DNA of 64,000 nucleotides from Blasia pusilla (GCA_050084515.1 CM114272.1:8556001-8620000); one strand, 5' to 3'; counted from the first letter of the stretch, positions 1 through 13,768 are shown. A program made the numbers and translations. The notes: generated by a model not told the origin, from the letters alone.

Positions 1-206
1 CGGTGATCAGACGAGTTGCCGAAAATTTGAAGTTCAAGGCATCTGCACATTAAAATTCGTCTCCCAGAGGGTGAGCCTCTCATGTGCATCGGCGAGGACT
101 TCACGCGAATTTCTCGGTGGTTCATCGCGGGATTGCTTGCTACAGCGTTGGAGGACATAAGTCTTTCCAGTTAGAGGCAGGTTTCGTTGATTCGTCGTGC
201 GTCAAG
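1..206. other. upstream region / probable 5' UTR of the DUF7731-like gene
   Basis: These bases precede the chosen ATG at 207. An upstream ATG at 84 opens a frame that reaches and includes the same start, but the sequence before 207 lacks signal-peptide character. I see no convincing TATA box or other promoter element. Confidence 0.3.
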
Positions 207-2334
207 ATGGCAGTGATCAGAGGAACAAGTACCATTTTCGTCTGCGCACTGATAGCAGCATTTGCGTTCGCCTCGGGTACGTAATAATCGTACCAGATCA
301 TACATTTTTTTTAAATGTTTATTATTTCCTTAAGATCCACTCGGCGTAGGTTCTGGCAAAATGCCTTCTCAATCAGTTACAATGATCGTCCTCGTGGTTA
401 ATTCCTTTTCTAGGATTATTTTCTGAGCTCGACGATGTGCTGATTGTTGTCTATCGTAGTCAATTCTTACGGTAAGCCGAAATTGAGATTCACCATTAGG
501 AACGTAACCTTAACAGCTTCAGTCGTGAGATCACTTCCGACACCGGCCAACATCGTTCCAGGAATCCATCTGTATCGTTAAAGACGGCCGAAGAACGCGA
601 CGTAGACATGTCTTTCGCATATCTCATAGGGGCTTTAGCTGCGATTGGTTCAAGTTATGACTGGGATCGATTAGGGAAAGAGAAATGCTGCGCGTTCCCA
701 AATTCTCTTGTTCGAAATTCCTTAGGCTTGCCCACTGCCGAGTGAGTTCGGGAACCTTGAAAACGCTCGGATTTTGTAGCTCGTTGTGGCAGTCCTATAT
801 TCTTCTGCAACAAATTAATACTTTGACTTGGTTCGAAAGAGCGCTCCACAGTTTTTGGGAAACTCATCTACACTCGAACTCTTGGCAGCATGGATGGATT
901 CAATTACATGGAAGAAACGGAACAGCCAGCTATTTCTCTCGTGAATTTGTGACCGGTTTTATTAACTTGGATCTGGAAACCTCGTTTGTCGATCAAAGGC
1001 CCGCTTCATCGATTCACAATTGCAAATTCTGAACCGATCCAGAAGATGAGTTGGTCTCAATAAAACTTTCCGTGCTGTTAACTTTGCTCTTTGACAGTTC
1101 GACCTTTCAAGTCTTAAACTGTGCTGTTCGACCTTTCATGCCAATTTCATCCAAGCAAAGGTTTAGCGCGGCGAAGAATTACGAAAATTTCTGCCTACTT
1201 ACGTCACGACATCTATGAAGAACTATCCCTTCTTCAAAGATATTTCCTCCTTCACCTCAGACATTTTCCCAGACTGGAACCTGTATACATAGAACTTACC
1301 TATTTTTTTAACATCTTCAGGCTAGTAATCACAGGGACACTGTTGATGGAGTTCGAGAGAGTTGGTTGGTCAGGCTTGAAGGAGGCAGATGTCATTCTTG
1401 GACTACTGCTGATGCTTTGTTCTCTGAGCTTCGCGAATGTGTCAGTTGAATTTTTGACTCAAGTGTTGCTTCTGTGTAGTCGATCAAGTTGCATTGCGAT
1501 TCTCCTCTGTTTTTTATGGTGTTTTGACACAGTGATTCCTGCTATGGACTTAACTCAGTTCGTATGTTACAGTGACTGCCGACAGCGCACCAGCACCACT
1601 CGATCCACAGGGAATGGTGAATTTGAACCCTTTTCAATCGATGACCAACGCCCTTCTCTGCCTTAATAATAAGGTATTGCATCTGCATATTACCCTATGG
1701 TATCATCATACCCTTTCAGTTTGCTACATGTTCAGATCACCTAATCGGGTTATCCGGGGCTAGTCTTGAATGGCAAGCAAGTCAAGAAATACTCTCACCT
1801 GGCGTTTCTTTCTGGTATTGCGTTGTGAAGATCTGAAGATAAAAGGTGGTTTTTGAATCGCCTTTGTGCAGACCGCTGCAGTGTGCCCTCCAGGGGGTTA
1901 CCTTAACGAGACTGGTGTAATCCCGCATTTCTCCACGGCCGATGCTCTGCTTTACTGCACGGGAGGATGCGCTAACCAGACTCTAGTGCAGTTGCAGTGT
2001 ATGTACAACACGTACTCAAGTTTCCGCTTCAACAACAACGCGCTTACCACAAATGTCCGTGATACGATCAAAGCGGCGTGTGATCCTAGCAGCATCATGT
2101 ATGGTAAGTAACACTTAGTGCGTGAATCCATGGTGAGGAAATTTCACCCAGAGAAGCTGGCCATATCATGTGTGGATACGTAGAGTCTGAAGGCCATGGA
2201 TACATCTGACAGAAGTTTCCTTTGTCGATGCAGGAAACTTCACCATCAAAGTTACAGGTTTCGGAACAAATCTGGCTCCAAGTTGGACTCTCATGGGGGT
2301 GACGATTGTATCTATCACAGCGGCACTTCTATAG
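207..2334 (+). CDS. small secreted/GPI-type protein, DUF7731-like, four exons
   Basis: Proposed join of exons 207-276, 1573-1673, 1872-2103 and 2234-2334; every junction is GT-AG, phases agree, and the product is 167 aa ending in TAG. I chose the ATG at 207 because it begins a signal peptide: residues 1-23 are basic, then hydrophobic (core IFVCALIAAFAFA). The middle holds ALLCLNNK and a Cys-rich block with YCTGGC and LVQLQC, then NVRDTIKAAC, a pattern I recognise from plant DUF7731 proteins, whose function is unknown to me. The C-terminal ~16 residues are hydrophobic with no basic tail, as in GPI-anchor signals. The protein probably acts at the cell surface or apoplast. The ~1.3-kb first intron is long relative to the exons. 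The exon structure is well supported; the family name is from memory of the Cys spacing. Confidence 0.75.
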
Positions 2335-5241
2335 AAGTAAGCCCATGATGGATAGAGACATCATATAATGGGCCCAGGTCTGTCAGGGTAAGTGATATAT
2401 ATCTAAACCTAAAAAAGAAGAAGGAAGAATGCCATCAGATGATCCGATGCACCTCGTATCCAAATAAGAGATATGACTTGCTTTATACTGGTCTCCTCTG
2501 AATGTGGTAACCGAATCACGTATTCGCCGAAGTCCCGGTTAGATTTGATGGTTTGCTCATCCAAGTATTTTAGAGTTGTGTGTAAATTGGACGGCGTTCT
2601 GGAAGTTGCTATGCCATGCCACTGATTCCCCTTGCACAGAAGGTTATAAAGATAAGGAGTAAATAGGACTTCTTGGTCGTAGCATCTGCGCGTCCTCAAC
2701 ATCCTGAGTGGCGGAGGTCATACATTACACCAGTCAAACCAAAAAATTGGTACTTGAGGGTGCGTTTTCACTACCTGTGAAGTGGAGCCAAATTAGGCCG
2801 GGGCCATGGATATCCTAGATCTCGATGCTCTCGGCTGTGTTCGTGATCTTTACTTCCGAACACCACCCTTGTAGTTCCTCACATATAACCTGACTTATTA
2901 AACCCTTTTGGGATCCTCTGTATTACAACCAGTTCTCCCGTGCTATTTCTTGTCTATCCTCTCCTTCGATTGGCCTCTAGACTAAATCTCACACCTTACG
3001 GAATTAGTACTTTAGTGGCAGAACGATGTGCAGCTTCTGTACATGGCTGGCATACAGAATAAAGTAGTGTTATAATTTTTTGAGGATTTCGAATTCCTAC
3101 GACTCGGCGTTCAGGGCAGGCTCCATGTTTTTGTAGGCATTTAGAAGTGGGAGTCGTCATGTATTTTGTACGAGTTGTTCAGAGGGCCTGTGAATGATTG
3201 TGGACGTACGAATGTTTCCAGAAGAATCCACTCGCGCACTGAATAAAACATACAATTCTCCTGCCTCATGTGTGCACTTGAAAACCCGGAAACTCGTTGG
3301 AGGATTTGAGCTCCTTCGTCTCGCCGCTCCGAGCTCCATACGCAAGTGCTCCTCTGGAAGCGTCCGCAAACTCCTCCTCCATCTCGTCGCTGACGGCTTC
3401 AATTCCCGGTGCCCATGTCCAGGTGTCTCCGCAGGCTTGTGCCGGCGTATCCACTATTACTGTTGCTGCCAGCAGATCGCAGTTCCCTGTTCAGCAATCG
3501 CCGCGACTATCGCTAGCTAGGCTCCAGGCCCCCGCATCTTGCTCCCACGCCACACTCAGCCTCAGCGCCAATCACTTAAAGGTTACGAGTCATGGCGTTT
3601 TGCTTTTAGTTACCACTCCACCCGTCGCTCGGATTAAAGTAGAAGAAGGCGCGACAAGCGGCGTCCCGTGGAAAAATTCGTAGGTGTCACAAGTCCTTTT
3701 TCCATAACGAGATATGGAATATTTCTTTCTCCAACTATCCGTATAACCAACAGTCCTACCCGTGCTTCTACGCCATGAGTTCATGGTGGTGTTACCGGAG
3801 CCGATGTCCCGGATTACTCGTCGTCGTGGTCCGCTAAAGTTTGAAATTTTCGTTTGTCTTTTTTGAATCTTTGGTCAGAAAGAACTGAAATCGAGGGTCA
3901 GAAAGGGAGAAACGGTTACTTCCCGGGGTTACTAATCGCGTTATATACGTAACTTTTTTCTTGCCGTTCGATTATCACATGTCAGACAAAGAGGTACTTG
4001 TAAGAAGGTATTCTCTTTGTGTGCGATTCCAAAGTATTTCCAGACCTTCGACGCATATTACTGCGAAATTACCTTCCTTTTCTTCCGGAAGTAAATTAGG
4101 GCGAGTCTAGGGTGTCACACAATTGACACCGGCTAATAGGGATATTCAATTATCTCCCACGGGAACAATTTCGAAAAGGAAGAAATACTTCAATCCACAC
4201 AATTAAAAACAAATTTTTTTTAATAAAATTAACATCATTCAAAAGAGAATAAAAACTTCTTTGGAATGTTCCGATTAAATGGGTATTTTTAGAAGTCCAT
4301 TTCTTCCTACGGGAATTCATGAACCAGGACATACAGAGCTTCCGAACTTGGCCGGATTTTAGTAGCCCTAATAAGGCTACTCAATAGTGTCCCTCCTATA
4401 CCTGTGAGTAGTCCTCCTGCCCGCGAAAACTGTAAACAAGAAAAATGGCCAACGGGAGATGAGTAATTAGCTTTATCCCGAGGGTTTGTAATGGGAACTA
4501 GCTAGGGACGGTAAGGGAATGTGCAATGAATGGATCCCTGTTTAAATATAAACTTCTCCTCCTACTCGTCTTCCCCACTCAAGATGACCAAAAGAATTTT
4601 TAACAAAAATCTAATATTATGAGCAGCCAAAAAAATTTAATTGCATCTTCCAACTAGTATATAGATGACGTAATCATTCAAGAGCTCACTCACATCGTTT
4701 AGATGTAGAGTTAGACGCATAAGGATTGAATCAATAAGGGGATGTCAAAGATTAGCCTATATGGGAATTTCTAGTGTGAAGGTTTAGGACACGATACTAG
4801 CCTTGGTTTTCTTCTGGAAAAAGAGGGGCCAAAAATTTTACATGGAGCCGTATTAAAGGATCCACAAGTACATCAAAGCCGCACACCCATATATTTATGA
4901 TTAGAAACTGGAGAGGAGAGGGGAATTTTTAATCTCCCGGGAATACCAAAACGTGCGGAAGGCTCAAGAGCTACCCGTTCTGGAGCCGGGGAAAAGACCG
5001 ATGGGGCAAGTTCGGGTGACCAAGAACTCCCGGATAAGGAGATCTTTGACACCCCCTAATTGCTTCCAACCGAAACAAGAAGCTTGGACACTCCATTGAC
5101 ATAATTCACTATGATTGAGCCTTACAAGGACTCCAGTTAGCTATAAAGGGCATAGTTGACTAACCAGAATTTGTGATTGGTTGGATAATTCAAGGACCAA
5201 AATTCCAAAATATTTACGGCCCCTACTATACTACTACTACT
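2335..5241. other. intergenic, no gene recognised
   Basis: Contains the likely 3' UTR of the upstream gene, then mostly AT-rich sequence. A GC-richer island at about 3190-3690 is open on both strands for 60-130 codons, but neither translation shows a domain, signal peptide or splice pattern I recognise. No TIR, LTR or RNA gene was seen. Confidence 0.4.
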
Positions 5242-7291
5242 ATGAAAAGATCCAATTTTGATTGAAGGTTTAATTGTGCGGGTCCAAAAATGAGTTAATA
5301 ATTTTTGAGCTTTTGGTCACAACTCCATTTTGCTCAAAAATTTGCAAGAGAGCTACATGGATCTTGAGGATCATGTGTGCCAAATTGCAACTCAATATGA
5401 GATAGTGGGGCAAGATGAAAATGAAAATAACCCCTTTTCATTGAACATTTAATGTGTCACATCTTTTAGGATAGATCAGTGAGATGTACTAGAGCGCCTT
5501 CATGAGTAGTGGAGGACAGGCTCAGTAAGTCGAAGATGACCTGCTGAGGTCTCGAGAGCTTCGGATCATTTGGAACCATATTAAGGAACTTACTATTTTA
5601 GGTAAGTACCATTTTGAGTATATGATTAACTTTCTATTTTTGGTAAGTGGCCCTTGACCTCCTACATCAGGTCAAGAGTCAAGAGCCAAGGAGGTGATTT
5701 GGGAGCATAGGTTACCATGGAGAGAGCTTGGGAGAGGGGAGGGGTATACTTCAAGGAGAGAGAGCTTGAGAGCTCATTCTCTCTTTCTTGAACCTCTTGG
5801 CATAAGGCGGCAGAGCTATGGTCCCTTGCCTTGTGAGTTTAACCCAAGCCTCTCATTAGAGAGTGAGTTTGGTTTGACATGAGAGAGAGTGCACACTTTT
5901 GAGAGTTATGGTGTGAGATGGTGTAGAAAGAAATTGGATCTTACTTTATTAGAGATATTTTAGTACTTCTTGTCTCATTGTTTGGATGCCATGAGTTAGC
6001 ATGGGATCGTGCGTGTTTGTGTGTGTGTTCGGTGACAGCGATGTATGTTGTGTAGCGATGTGTATGCGCACGACAAATGGCACAAGTCCAAAAATGACTT
6101 AGCATTTTTTGAGGTTTTGGTCACAACTTTATTTTTCTTGAAACTTTGCGAGAGAGCTACATGCATCTTTGGGATCATGTGTGCCAAATTTCAACTCAAG
6201 ATGAAATAGTTGGACAAGATGGAAAATGAAAAGACCTTCTTTTCATTGAACGTTTAATGGCTTGGGTCCAAAAATAACTTAGCAATTTTTTAGCTTTTTG
6301 TCACAACTTCATTTTGCTTGAAACTTTGCAAGGGAGCTACATGCCTCTTGGGGATCATGTGTATCAAATTTCAGCTCTGGATGAGATAGTTGGACAAGAT
6401 GGAAAATGAAAATACCTTCATTCCATTCAAGGTTTAATGGTTCCGATCCAAAATTGACTTAGTAATTTTTGAGCTTTTGATCAGCATTCCATTTTGCTTG
6501 AAATTTTGCAAGGGATACATATGCACCTTGGGGATCATGTATATGAAATTTTAGCTCAAGATTGGATAGTTGGACAAGATGGAAAATGAAAAGACATTCT
6601 TTTCATTGAAGGTTTAATGGTCTGGGTCCAAAAATGACTTAGTAATTTCTTAGCTTTTGGTCACAACTCCATTTTGCTTGAAACTTTAGAAGAGTGCTAC
6701 ATGAAGCTTGGGGATAGTGTGATCTAAATTTAATCTGAAGATGAGATAGCTGGACAAGATGAAAAATGAAAAGATCCCATTTTGATAGAAGGTTTAATGG
6801 TGCTTGTCAAAAAATGAATAGCAATTTTTGAGCTTTTGGTGACAACTCTGGTTTTCTTGAATCATTGCAAGAGTGCTACTTGGAGCCTGGGGATCATTTG
6901 TACCAAATTTCACCTCAAAATGAGAAAGTTGGACAAGATGAAAAATGAAAAGACCCTATTTTGAGAGAAGGTTTAATAGCGCGGGTCCAAAATTGAGTCA
7001 ACAAGTTTTGAGCTTTTGGTCACAAATCCATTTTTCTTGAAACTTTGGAAGGGAGCTACATGCCCCTTGGGGATCATGTGTATCAAATTGAAGCTCAAGA
7101 TGGAAAATGAAAAGACCTTCTTTTCGTTGAAGGTTTAATGGTTCGGGTCCAAAAATGACCTAGTAATTTCTGAGCTTTTGGTCACAACTCCATTTTGCTT
7201 GAAACCTTCCAAAAGTGCTACCTACACCATGGGGATCATGCGTACCAAAGTTCAGCTTTAGCTGAGAAACTTGGATAAGATGGAAAATGAG
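5242..7291. repeat. tandem satellite, ~180-bp monomer, about eight copies
   Basis: A monomer with landmarks GGTTTAATGG, GGGTCCAAAAATGACTTAG, GAGCTTTTGGTCACAACTCC and GGGGATCATGTG recurs head to tail. The GTCCAAAA landmark falls near 5281, 6086, 6265, 6446, 6625, 6806 (degenerate), 6985 and 7146, so spacing is 179-181 bp except for one shortened last unit (about 161 bp). The first monomer is split from the others by the solo LTR at 5455-6075. A diverged single monomer lies at about 16020-16230. The unit is nucleosome-sized, as many plant satellites are, but eight copies cannot show centromeric status. Confidence 0.85.
5455..6075 (+). mobile_element. solo LTR (copy 1) inserted in the satellite
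   Basis: Starts TGTCACATCT and ends GCGCACGACA, flanked by the 4-bp duplication AATG (5451-5454 and 6076-6079). The satellite monomer reads through once the insert is removed. The same family occurs at 19404-20091 (+), 21294-21893 (-), 21896-22069 (-) and 43633-44250 (-). It contains a palindrome TTGACCT...AGGTCAA (5654-5675). No internal retroelement region or partner LTR is adjacent, so it is a solo LTR. Confidence 0.8.
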
Positions 7292-10200
7292 AACACATGC
7301 AGAACATGACACGTGTCTACCTTACGTATGAGCACGGAGCGGGTATTCACAAACTTAAGACGTATACACACGGGAGGGGTCGTATGCATAGGATCGTGCA
7401 TAGGACCGTTTGTCACATGTCTGTCACATAGCAACCTTATGCGGCAATGGGGTTGAAGCAGATCATGCATTTGGGCCAGTTGTTTAGCGTGAGGGCCCCT
7501 CCTTCTCCTTCAATTCTAGCGATTGCCTTCATCCAATCAGGAAGATCTTGCACTTGTAATCTTGGATTCAGAGGTGTTGGAGCCAACATCAAAGAAGCAT
7601 AGTTGGAAGCGTTTAGATCCACAACATTGTCTCATGTTGCGCGTAGAGCAGGAGGCCACAACTGCTCAATAGGTCAAAATATGATCATATCAACCTCCTT
7701 CATGAGACGATCCTCTCAAGTAGAGTTTTCTTGGGGATGAGTTCTCCCACGTTAGCCCTTGCTCTCCATCGCAGCAGTTCATCCATTTCTTGCTTTTGCC
7801 TTGCCATGATTTAATGATATGCCCTCCTCCACTGCTCTATATGGTCAACCATTACAACTCTTTTTCTTCTATGGAGATCGTCTCTGGCAATGGATTCATT
7901 CATGATCCTCTCCATCTCTTTCTCTCTTTAGTCTGTCATGCTCCTTAGATAACTATTGATACTTCCCCTTCAAAATGTTGAATTGTGCTTCCAAATCAAA
8001 ACTGCGTTGGGAATTTGTTATTAAACTCTCCAACTATGATAGACGAGACATAAGCTTTCTATTATCTCGAGCACTCTCCCCACAAAAGGTTCCGGGAATA
8101 GAAGTGCTATGCACAGGGCGATCAGAACTATCTCCGGGCCCATCAAAGCTCATATTACGACCTACATTGAGGTTATTCAAAAAATCTCGTCTATCCTCCA
8201 AATCCTCCATCCCCATCTGCACTCGCCCCTCATCTTCACTCTCGTCATGTATCTCTTCTTCCGTAGGCTGATTTGTTATGTGTCCATCCAAGGAAGATAC
8301 TATGCCTCTAAGGCTTCTTGACAATCCACCTTTTCGGTATTGGCATGATGTTGCTCGTGGTGATGAAGCTCCCACTCTTGGTTTTTTTGACTATGGTGGT
8401 GGGATTATTCTATCTTCAACTCTAGGTCTCTTATCTCTTCTCAAAGACCCCTCATCCACATCGCCATACTGAACCTCCATGTCCTTCATCAACTCCGTGA
8501 CTTTGAGCTAGACAAATACCTTGACCACTAACTTCCTCTTCTTCGCGAGGAGGTCTTCATGATTTGGAAGGCCATTGAATAAGCCCCAATCCTTTCTCCA
8601 CTCATTTTCTTCCACTTTCCATGCAAATTCTCCAATTGCATGCTTTGGCCACTTAAGCCACAACTTCTTGAACTCTGCTTTCAAAACTTGTGATTCAATG
8701 GCGCTATCCAAGTGCGCCTTCAATTCATCTTCCATGACGAATTATGAGACCGTCTGCTTGTTTACCTTCATTGGCGTTGGTTTTTCTTCCCCTCTTCTAT
8801 CATCCTCTTTGTCGTGAGGACTACGGTCTTCATGAGATGTCAACTCCATCTTGTCTTTTACCAAAATGCAAAAGGAAAGGGTCGTTTAGAAAAGATTCCA
8901 ATACTGAAGACACGATGACGTACAATACATCCATGGATCAACCAAACTTCATCAAGTCTTCCATTTCTCATGAAAAATATAGAATCCTCAAATGGATTTA
9001 CAATGATCACACTACCGTGATTACTGGCCTTAATCCCAAATTTATATAGTCTACACCTAATATTTTTCGCATTTACTCTGATATATGTAATAAAATACTC
9101 TAAGCTTTTGCATTAAGAGGGGTTCGGAGCTAATGCCCACTTTCGAATCCTTTCCAAATAAGTGAATCTCATATTTGCTTGGGCATCCCTGACAGCGAGG
9201 TTGTATGTCACATAGTTGAAATTCTTCACAATCATTTCTAGGGCATAGATTTCAGTGCCTATGCTAAAAGAAGATTCTTAGGCCTCATTGTCAACTCTGC
9301 AGCTATATGCCCAACATGATTTTTTTGTTCATGCTCCCATCATCTATGAGGTGACTCTGAGCACTCATCATCCCACATAGCATTTCCCCAATCTCTAACC
9401 CAATATATGGGTTTTAGTTGGATCCAAGATGGATGAAAATGTTCCTAGTATGAAGATCGGTACTAGTATGACCTTTTCCAACTCTCCTAAACTAGCCCCA
9501 CTGTTTTTCAAGGTATGGCATGCTCGCAACCAATTTTCAAGATGTCCATCATTCTAATATAGATAGATGCAACGCGGTGGATCCTCGATCAACCTTCCCA
9601 CCATGCGAACAACACCGCAATGTAAAATACTCGCAAACATCTCCTCGTGCATCATTGATTTTTTTGAAAATGATCAAGATCATTCCTTAGACACCTTGAT
9701 GCAATAGTACATATCTTCACTAAAGCCAAGAATTTCTTTATTTTACAACGATACACAGTTTCGTATAAACCTGATCCCACAATATCCTCGGGATCATCTC
9801 CTACTACTATATAATATGTTCTTGTAAAAAATCCTCGTAACTCCTTATGGAACTAACAATGTCTGTCCCATGGAAGTACAATGTCCCTTGCAAATTAAGA
9901 CGTTGAGCATTTCTTAACTCTCCACTAAATCTTTATATAAGAGCTTTCTCTACAACATTCAGCTTCTCATTCTTATATGTCTTGAGATTGACATACACTC
10001 TCTCCACGTAAACACCTTGTTGGGCACAAAATTTACTTAACCTCTCGGCCTCTTTGGCATCCACTTCCCAGTCAAATGCCTTTGAAAATTTCTTGGACAA
10101 TCTTTGCAATTCCAAGGTGTAGTCATGGAAACCATCCATATCCCTCAAAATGTAGGATTGTCTCTTCTCTAATGTAAGCTGGAAAAACTAGTCTAGCCAT

Positions 10201-10315
10201 GCCTCTCTTATGGCCATGTTGAATTCATTCATGGAGTTTACTCTTTGCCCCTTAGCACTATTGTTGGACTTGATTGGTTATCTCTCGGTCTCGATGACCC
10301 AATCCCACTAGACAT
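7258..10315 (-). pseudogene. decayed gag-like region of an LTR retroelement
   Basis: On the minus strand a frame opening with MSSGIGSSRPRDNQ (ATG at 10315) continues, through stops and frameshifts, into blocks such as FHDYTLELQRLSKKFSKAF (about 10120), WKVEENEWRKDWG (about 8620), a charged segment at 8375-8034, and LPDWMKAIARIEGEGG then KCMICFNPIAA near 7440. The last block is repeated, also on the minus strand, at 18060-18288. The acidic, helix-rich, enzyme-free content suggests a structural gag rather than pol. No LTR could be assigned to it. It is broken by many stops and is not expressed as one protein. Confidence 0.5.
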
Positions 10316-11318
10316 TTTGCTCGGATGAAGAAGATAGAGATCTCTTAAAAAAACCAATGAAGGAAATGTACGAGTTGAAATAAGGAAGTACGAAAAGATA
10401 ATGAAGTGAGATACTCAAATGATGGCTCAACAATGTACAGGCGCGTGAATGATGGAACGGGGGTCTCGATTTAGGGTAAGGCACTCAAAGGGAGTATATG
10501 CGTGTTTAGATAAGTTTCCTTGACCACCTCCACATCCCCGATGTGCTAAGGAGAACCAATGAAAAAAATCTAAAACTCAAAGTCTATGAATCAGAAATCA
10601 CAAAATCGCCAAACAAGTTTAGTGACACAAGAGATTTCCACACTCACAATTAGAGTTTGTTTAGGATACAACAAGCAGTGCAAATATCCAAGTTGGTCAC
10701 AAAAAAAATCCAACTACCCCCAAAAGGCACGCAACAGATTTCCCCAAAATTCCTACTAATCTTGGAAGCCCTTAGCTCTCAAGGCACCAATGAAATTTGG
10801 AGCTTAATCCAAAATATCTTAGAAAGAAAAGGAGAAAACATGAAAAATCAAGATAATTGGAGTTAATTAGCCCCTAATCCCTTTCTTATACACATTTTGG
10901 GGCCCACTTGTGGGCCTTTTGCTTATGGGTTTTCTCCCAAAAGTGGGATGGGAGGGGAGAAGAGGATGGGGGCAAGTTCGAATTTAGCCCCTACCAATCC
11001 CGATCTGCCACATGTCTACGCGGGGCTTGCGGGACATGGGCCAAATGCGAGCCTGACGTGGGCTTGGCAGGCGAGTCCGAGCGTGCCACGTCGCCGCTCC
11101 CTGTAGGTGGGATGGTGGCGGGCTACGACGGAGGCTCATGCCTCGCATGCGGGCCACGGCTGTGGCCGCTTTCTATTGGCCTGATGGTGACGTGCTAGGA
11201 GCGAGCCTTGGAGCCCACATGTGGGCTAGGGCGGGCTAGGATCGATGCGACGAATGGAGACAGCCCAACGCGGACCCAACTTGTCTGCGACGCGGGCTAG
11301 AAATTAGGTCTTAAAAAT
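10316..11318. other. no gene recognised; possible retroelement non-coding flank
   Basis: AT-rich to about 10880, then a GC-rich stretch (10890-11310) with short frames on both strands that resemble nothing. Its position just upstream of the gag-like frame would suit a leader or LTR, but I could not find a second copy in the window. Confidence 0.3.
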
Positions 11319-11489
11319 GGTTGCTATGAGAGATATGCGCTGGCCGAGCAAGGGTGGAATGGTCGGGTGGCACGGGCCCGCACAAACATGTCCGTCCTTG
11401 GAAAAAACATAAGTTCGTTGAAACGGACATGTCCATCCTCGGGACGGACATTAGTCCGCCAACACGGACTTTGTGCGCGTGCAACCTTG
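11319..11489 (+). mobile_element. partial hAT-type MITE (copy 3)
   Basis: Begins ATGGTTGCT and ends GTGCAACCTTG, with inner motifs CGGACATGTCC and GGACGGACAT shared with the copies at 24596-24924 and 34261-34557. It is roughly half length and I see no clean 8-bp target duplication, so the left boundary is uncertain. Confidence 0.45.
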
Positions 11490-13768
11490 TAAATTATAAT
11501 CAAGAAATTGTGGAAAATAATCCATGTCAAATAACATAAATAAAGCTTTTGTATGTTTAAAATCCAAGTGACAAGTTCTTCTAAGGGAGTGTAACTTCCT
11601 ATGGACAATGAGACTCCTTAAGCCCAAGACTTAGAGAACTAAATATTCATGTCATTTAGAATCTAGGTATGGGTCCAAAGTTGCTAAGATTAGGAAGTCT
11701 ACAGTACAATTTGCACCTAAACCCAACATGGTTACTAGTGATGGAACTAAAGTGAATCCACATGAAAGTATGGATAAAAGCTACGCATCTATGGGTCTTT
11801 CCTCTTGGAAGTCCTTGACTAGTAGCATATACGTAGATAAGAGCATGAGAGGATCTCCCTTTCATCTCCATTTCTAGCATGTGATCTGATTTACATTCCA
11901 TGTCTTCTTCAATATGATCCACTACAACAAATAGCTACTTGAAATTTTGCAATTGTAATGAGTTGTACCCCATTAATCCTTACCCCTTGGTTTGGATGGT
12001 TTTGGATACGGGAAAGAAGTGAAAGTAAAGGAAAGTAACACTCTCTTGTATGCCATAGCTCTATATAATGGAATGAGGAAGTGAGAAAAATCACATGGAT
12101 TACTAAAAGACACACTCCCTCTTTCCTAAATCGTATGGATTACCAAATAGACACTCTCCCATACAGTAAAGTATGAGAGGAAGATGTGTGGAAGAAAGCT
12201 ACTAGCATATTAAAGGAGTTGACATGATTTTCTCATGATCTAGAGGAAGGAAGAAAACTCAATAGTATGAAATAGAGGAAGGAGTAGAGAGAGGAATAAG
12301 TGGAACAAAGATACAAGAAGCATATTAATACTATGAAAGGAAGTGACACTTTTTTCTCATTATCTAGAGGAAGGAACAAAGCACAAGCTTAGGAAGAAGA
12401 AGGAGGAAGAAGTGGATGAAACATGGAACTATATTACTTACTCAAGGAGTGCTCTCTCTTATATTAGAGGAAGGAGTGGAAAAAAGCAGCAAGCATATGA
12501 AAGGAAGGAGATACTATCTCATGTAGTACATGGAGGAAGAAGAGTAAGAAAGCATTAAGCATGTGATAGGAAGAAAAGCCAAGGGAGGAAGATTCTACAA
12601 ATAATAAGCCTATCCTATTACATTTGGAGTGACATTTTGAACCCTAATGGGGTTGGTAGTTTCCTAACCCTAATGGAATGGAATTGCATTAGGGTTCCTT
12701 CCTCCGCCTTCATAATGTCAAGTAGATAAGATACCATGTTGTGCATCTTGCCAAGTAATAGTTCCTGGTCATGAATTTATGGAGCTCTAGACTTCATTTA
12801 GAAGTAGTTTGCCATGGATGACCTTACCGAGATTTAGACGAACCTCAACTAAGGCATGAATTGGGGAATTGAGTACATGAAAGAGGCATGGAGTTGTGAT
12901 GTAGCACTAAACAGTGTTATCGAGAGGTAACAATCAATCGAAACAGCAGTTACAACACTAGTATAGGAACTCTATTGAGAGAGCAACTAGATTTTATGTG
13001 TTTCGGATCTTCAATTCATTAGAAATGCATATGCATCAAGAGCATAAATTACTTGTACATGAAAAAACACCCAGCAAGCCACTTGCTGCACTGTGTTTTA
13101 CCTAAAATAGAGTGGTGGTTCATTCTCCTGTAGTATGCAATGTTGTCAACTAATAATAAATGCTGAAGTTTTCATTGGAATCATTTTGATGTCCCTGAAC
13201 ATATAACCAATTCAAATTCTTGTCAAAGACTTCCCTCCATTGATCAGAAAAATAGGTCTAGGAGCAAGCAAGAGATTGACCAATCATAATCAAGTAAGAT
13301 GGGGCTCCAAGATCAAAAGAATCACCCAAAATTAGACCAACTTTACAGTAAGAGAAGCTTTATAGCACCATGTTTGTACAATCTTTGGGGTTCTCGATCT
13401 TGATCATAAATTTTAAGAACAGAGATATATAGTACGCAAAAACCCTAAAACATATGTGGCCAACGTATGTGGCTTGGGATCCTCACAGGTGTTCACAAAT
13501 CTAAGTAAGTTAATGAGAGATTGTTTCTGTATATCCAATTCATCTGAAATGACCACTAGACAGGATGAGATTTGACGGGACGCTCCAAGCCTTTGCTGAT
13601 ACTTCCAACTGCAGGAGCATAACATCGATGAGACTTTTCGAGCGGTCGATCTATTTTCTACCTCACACTAAAGAGTGTGAGCTAGAAAATCTAAAAGTTG
13701 AAGGTCACACTAAAAAGTCACGACATGGACATTTCTGTTTCACTCATTACTAACACCAGCCTTTCTGT
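11490..13768. other. no gene recognised
   Basis: Mostly AT-rich sequence with runs of GGAAG/AGGAAG purine repeats around 12180-12600, which create spurious basic reading frames on +. No domain, RNA or transposon terminus was seen. Confidence 0.35.

Noticed and set aside
3157-3683. GC-rich overlapping frames that could be a short gene
   Set aside because: Neither strand shows a domain, signal peptide, splice pattern or credible start context.
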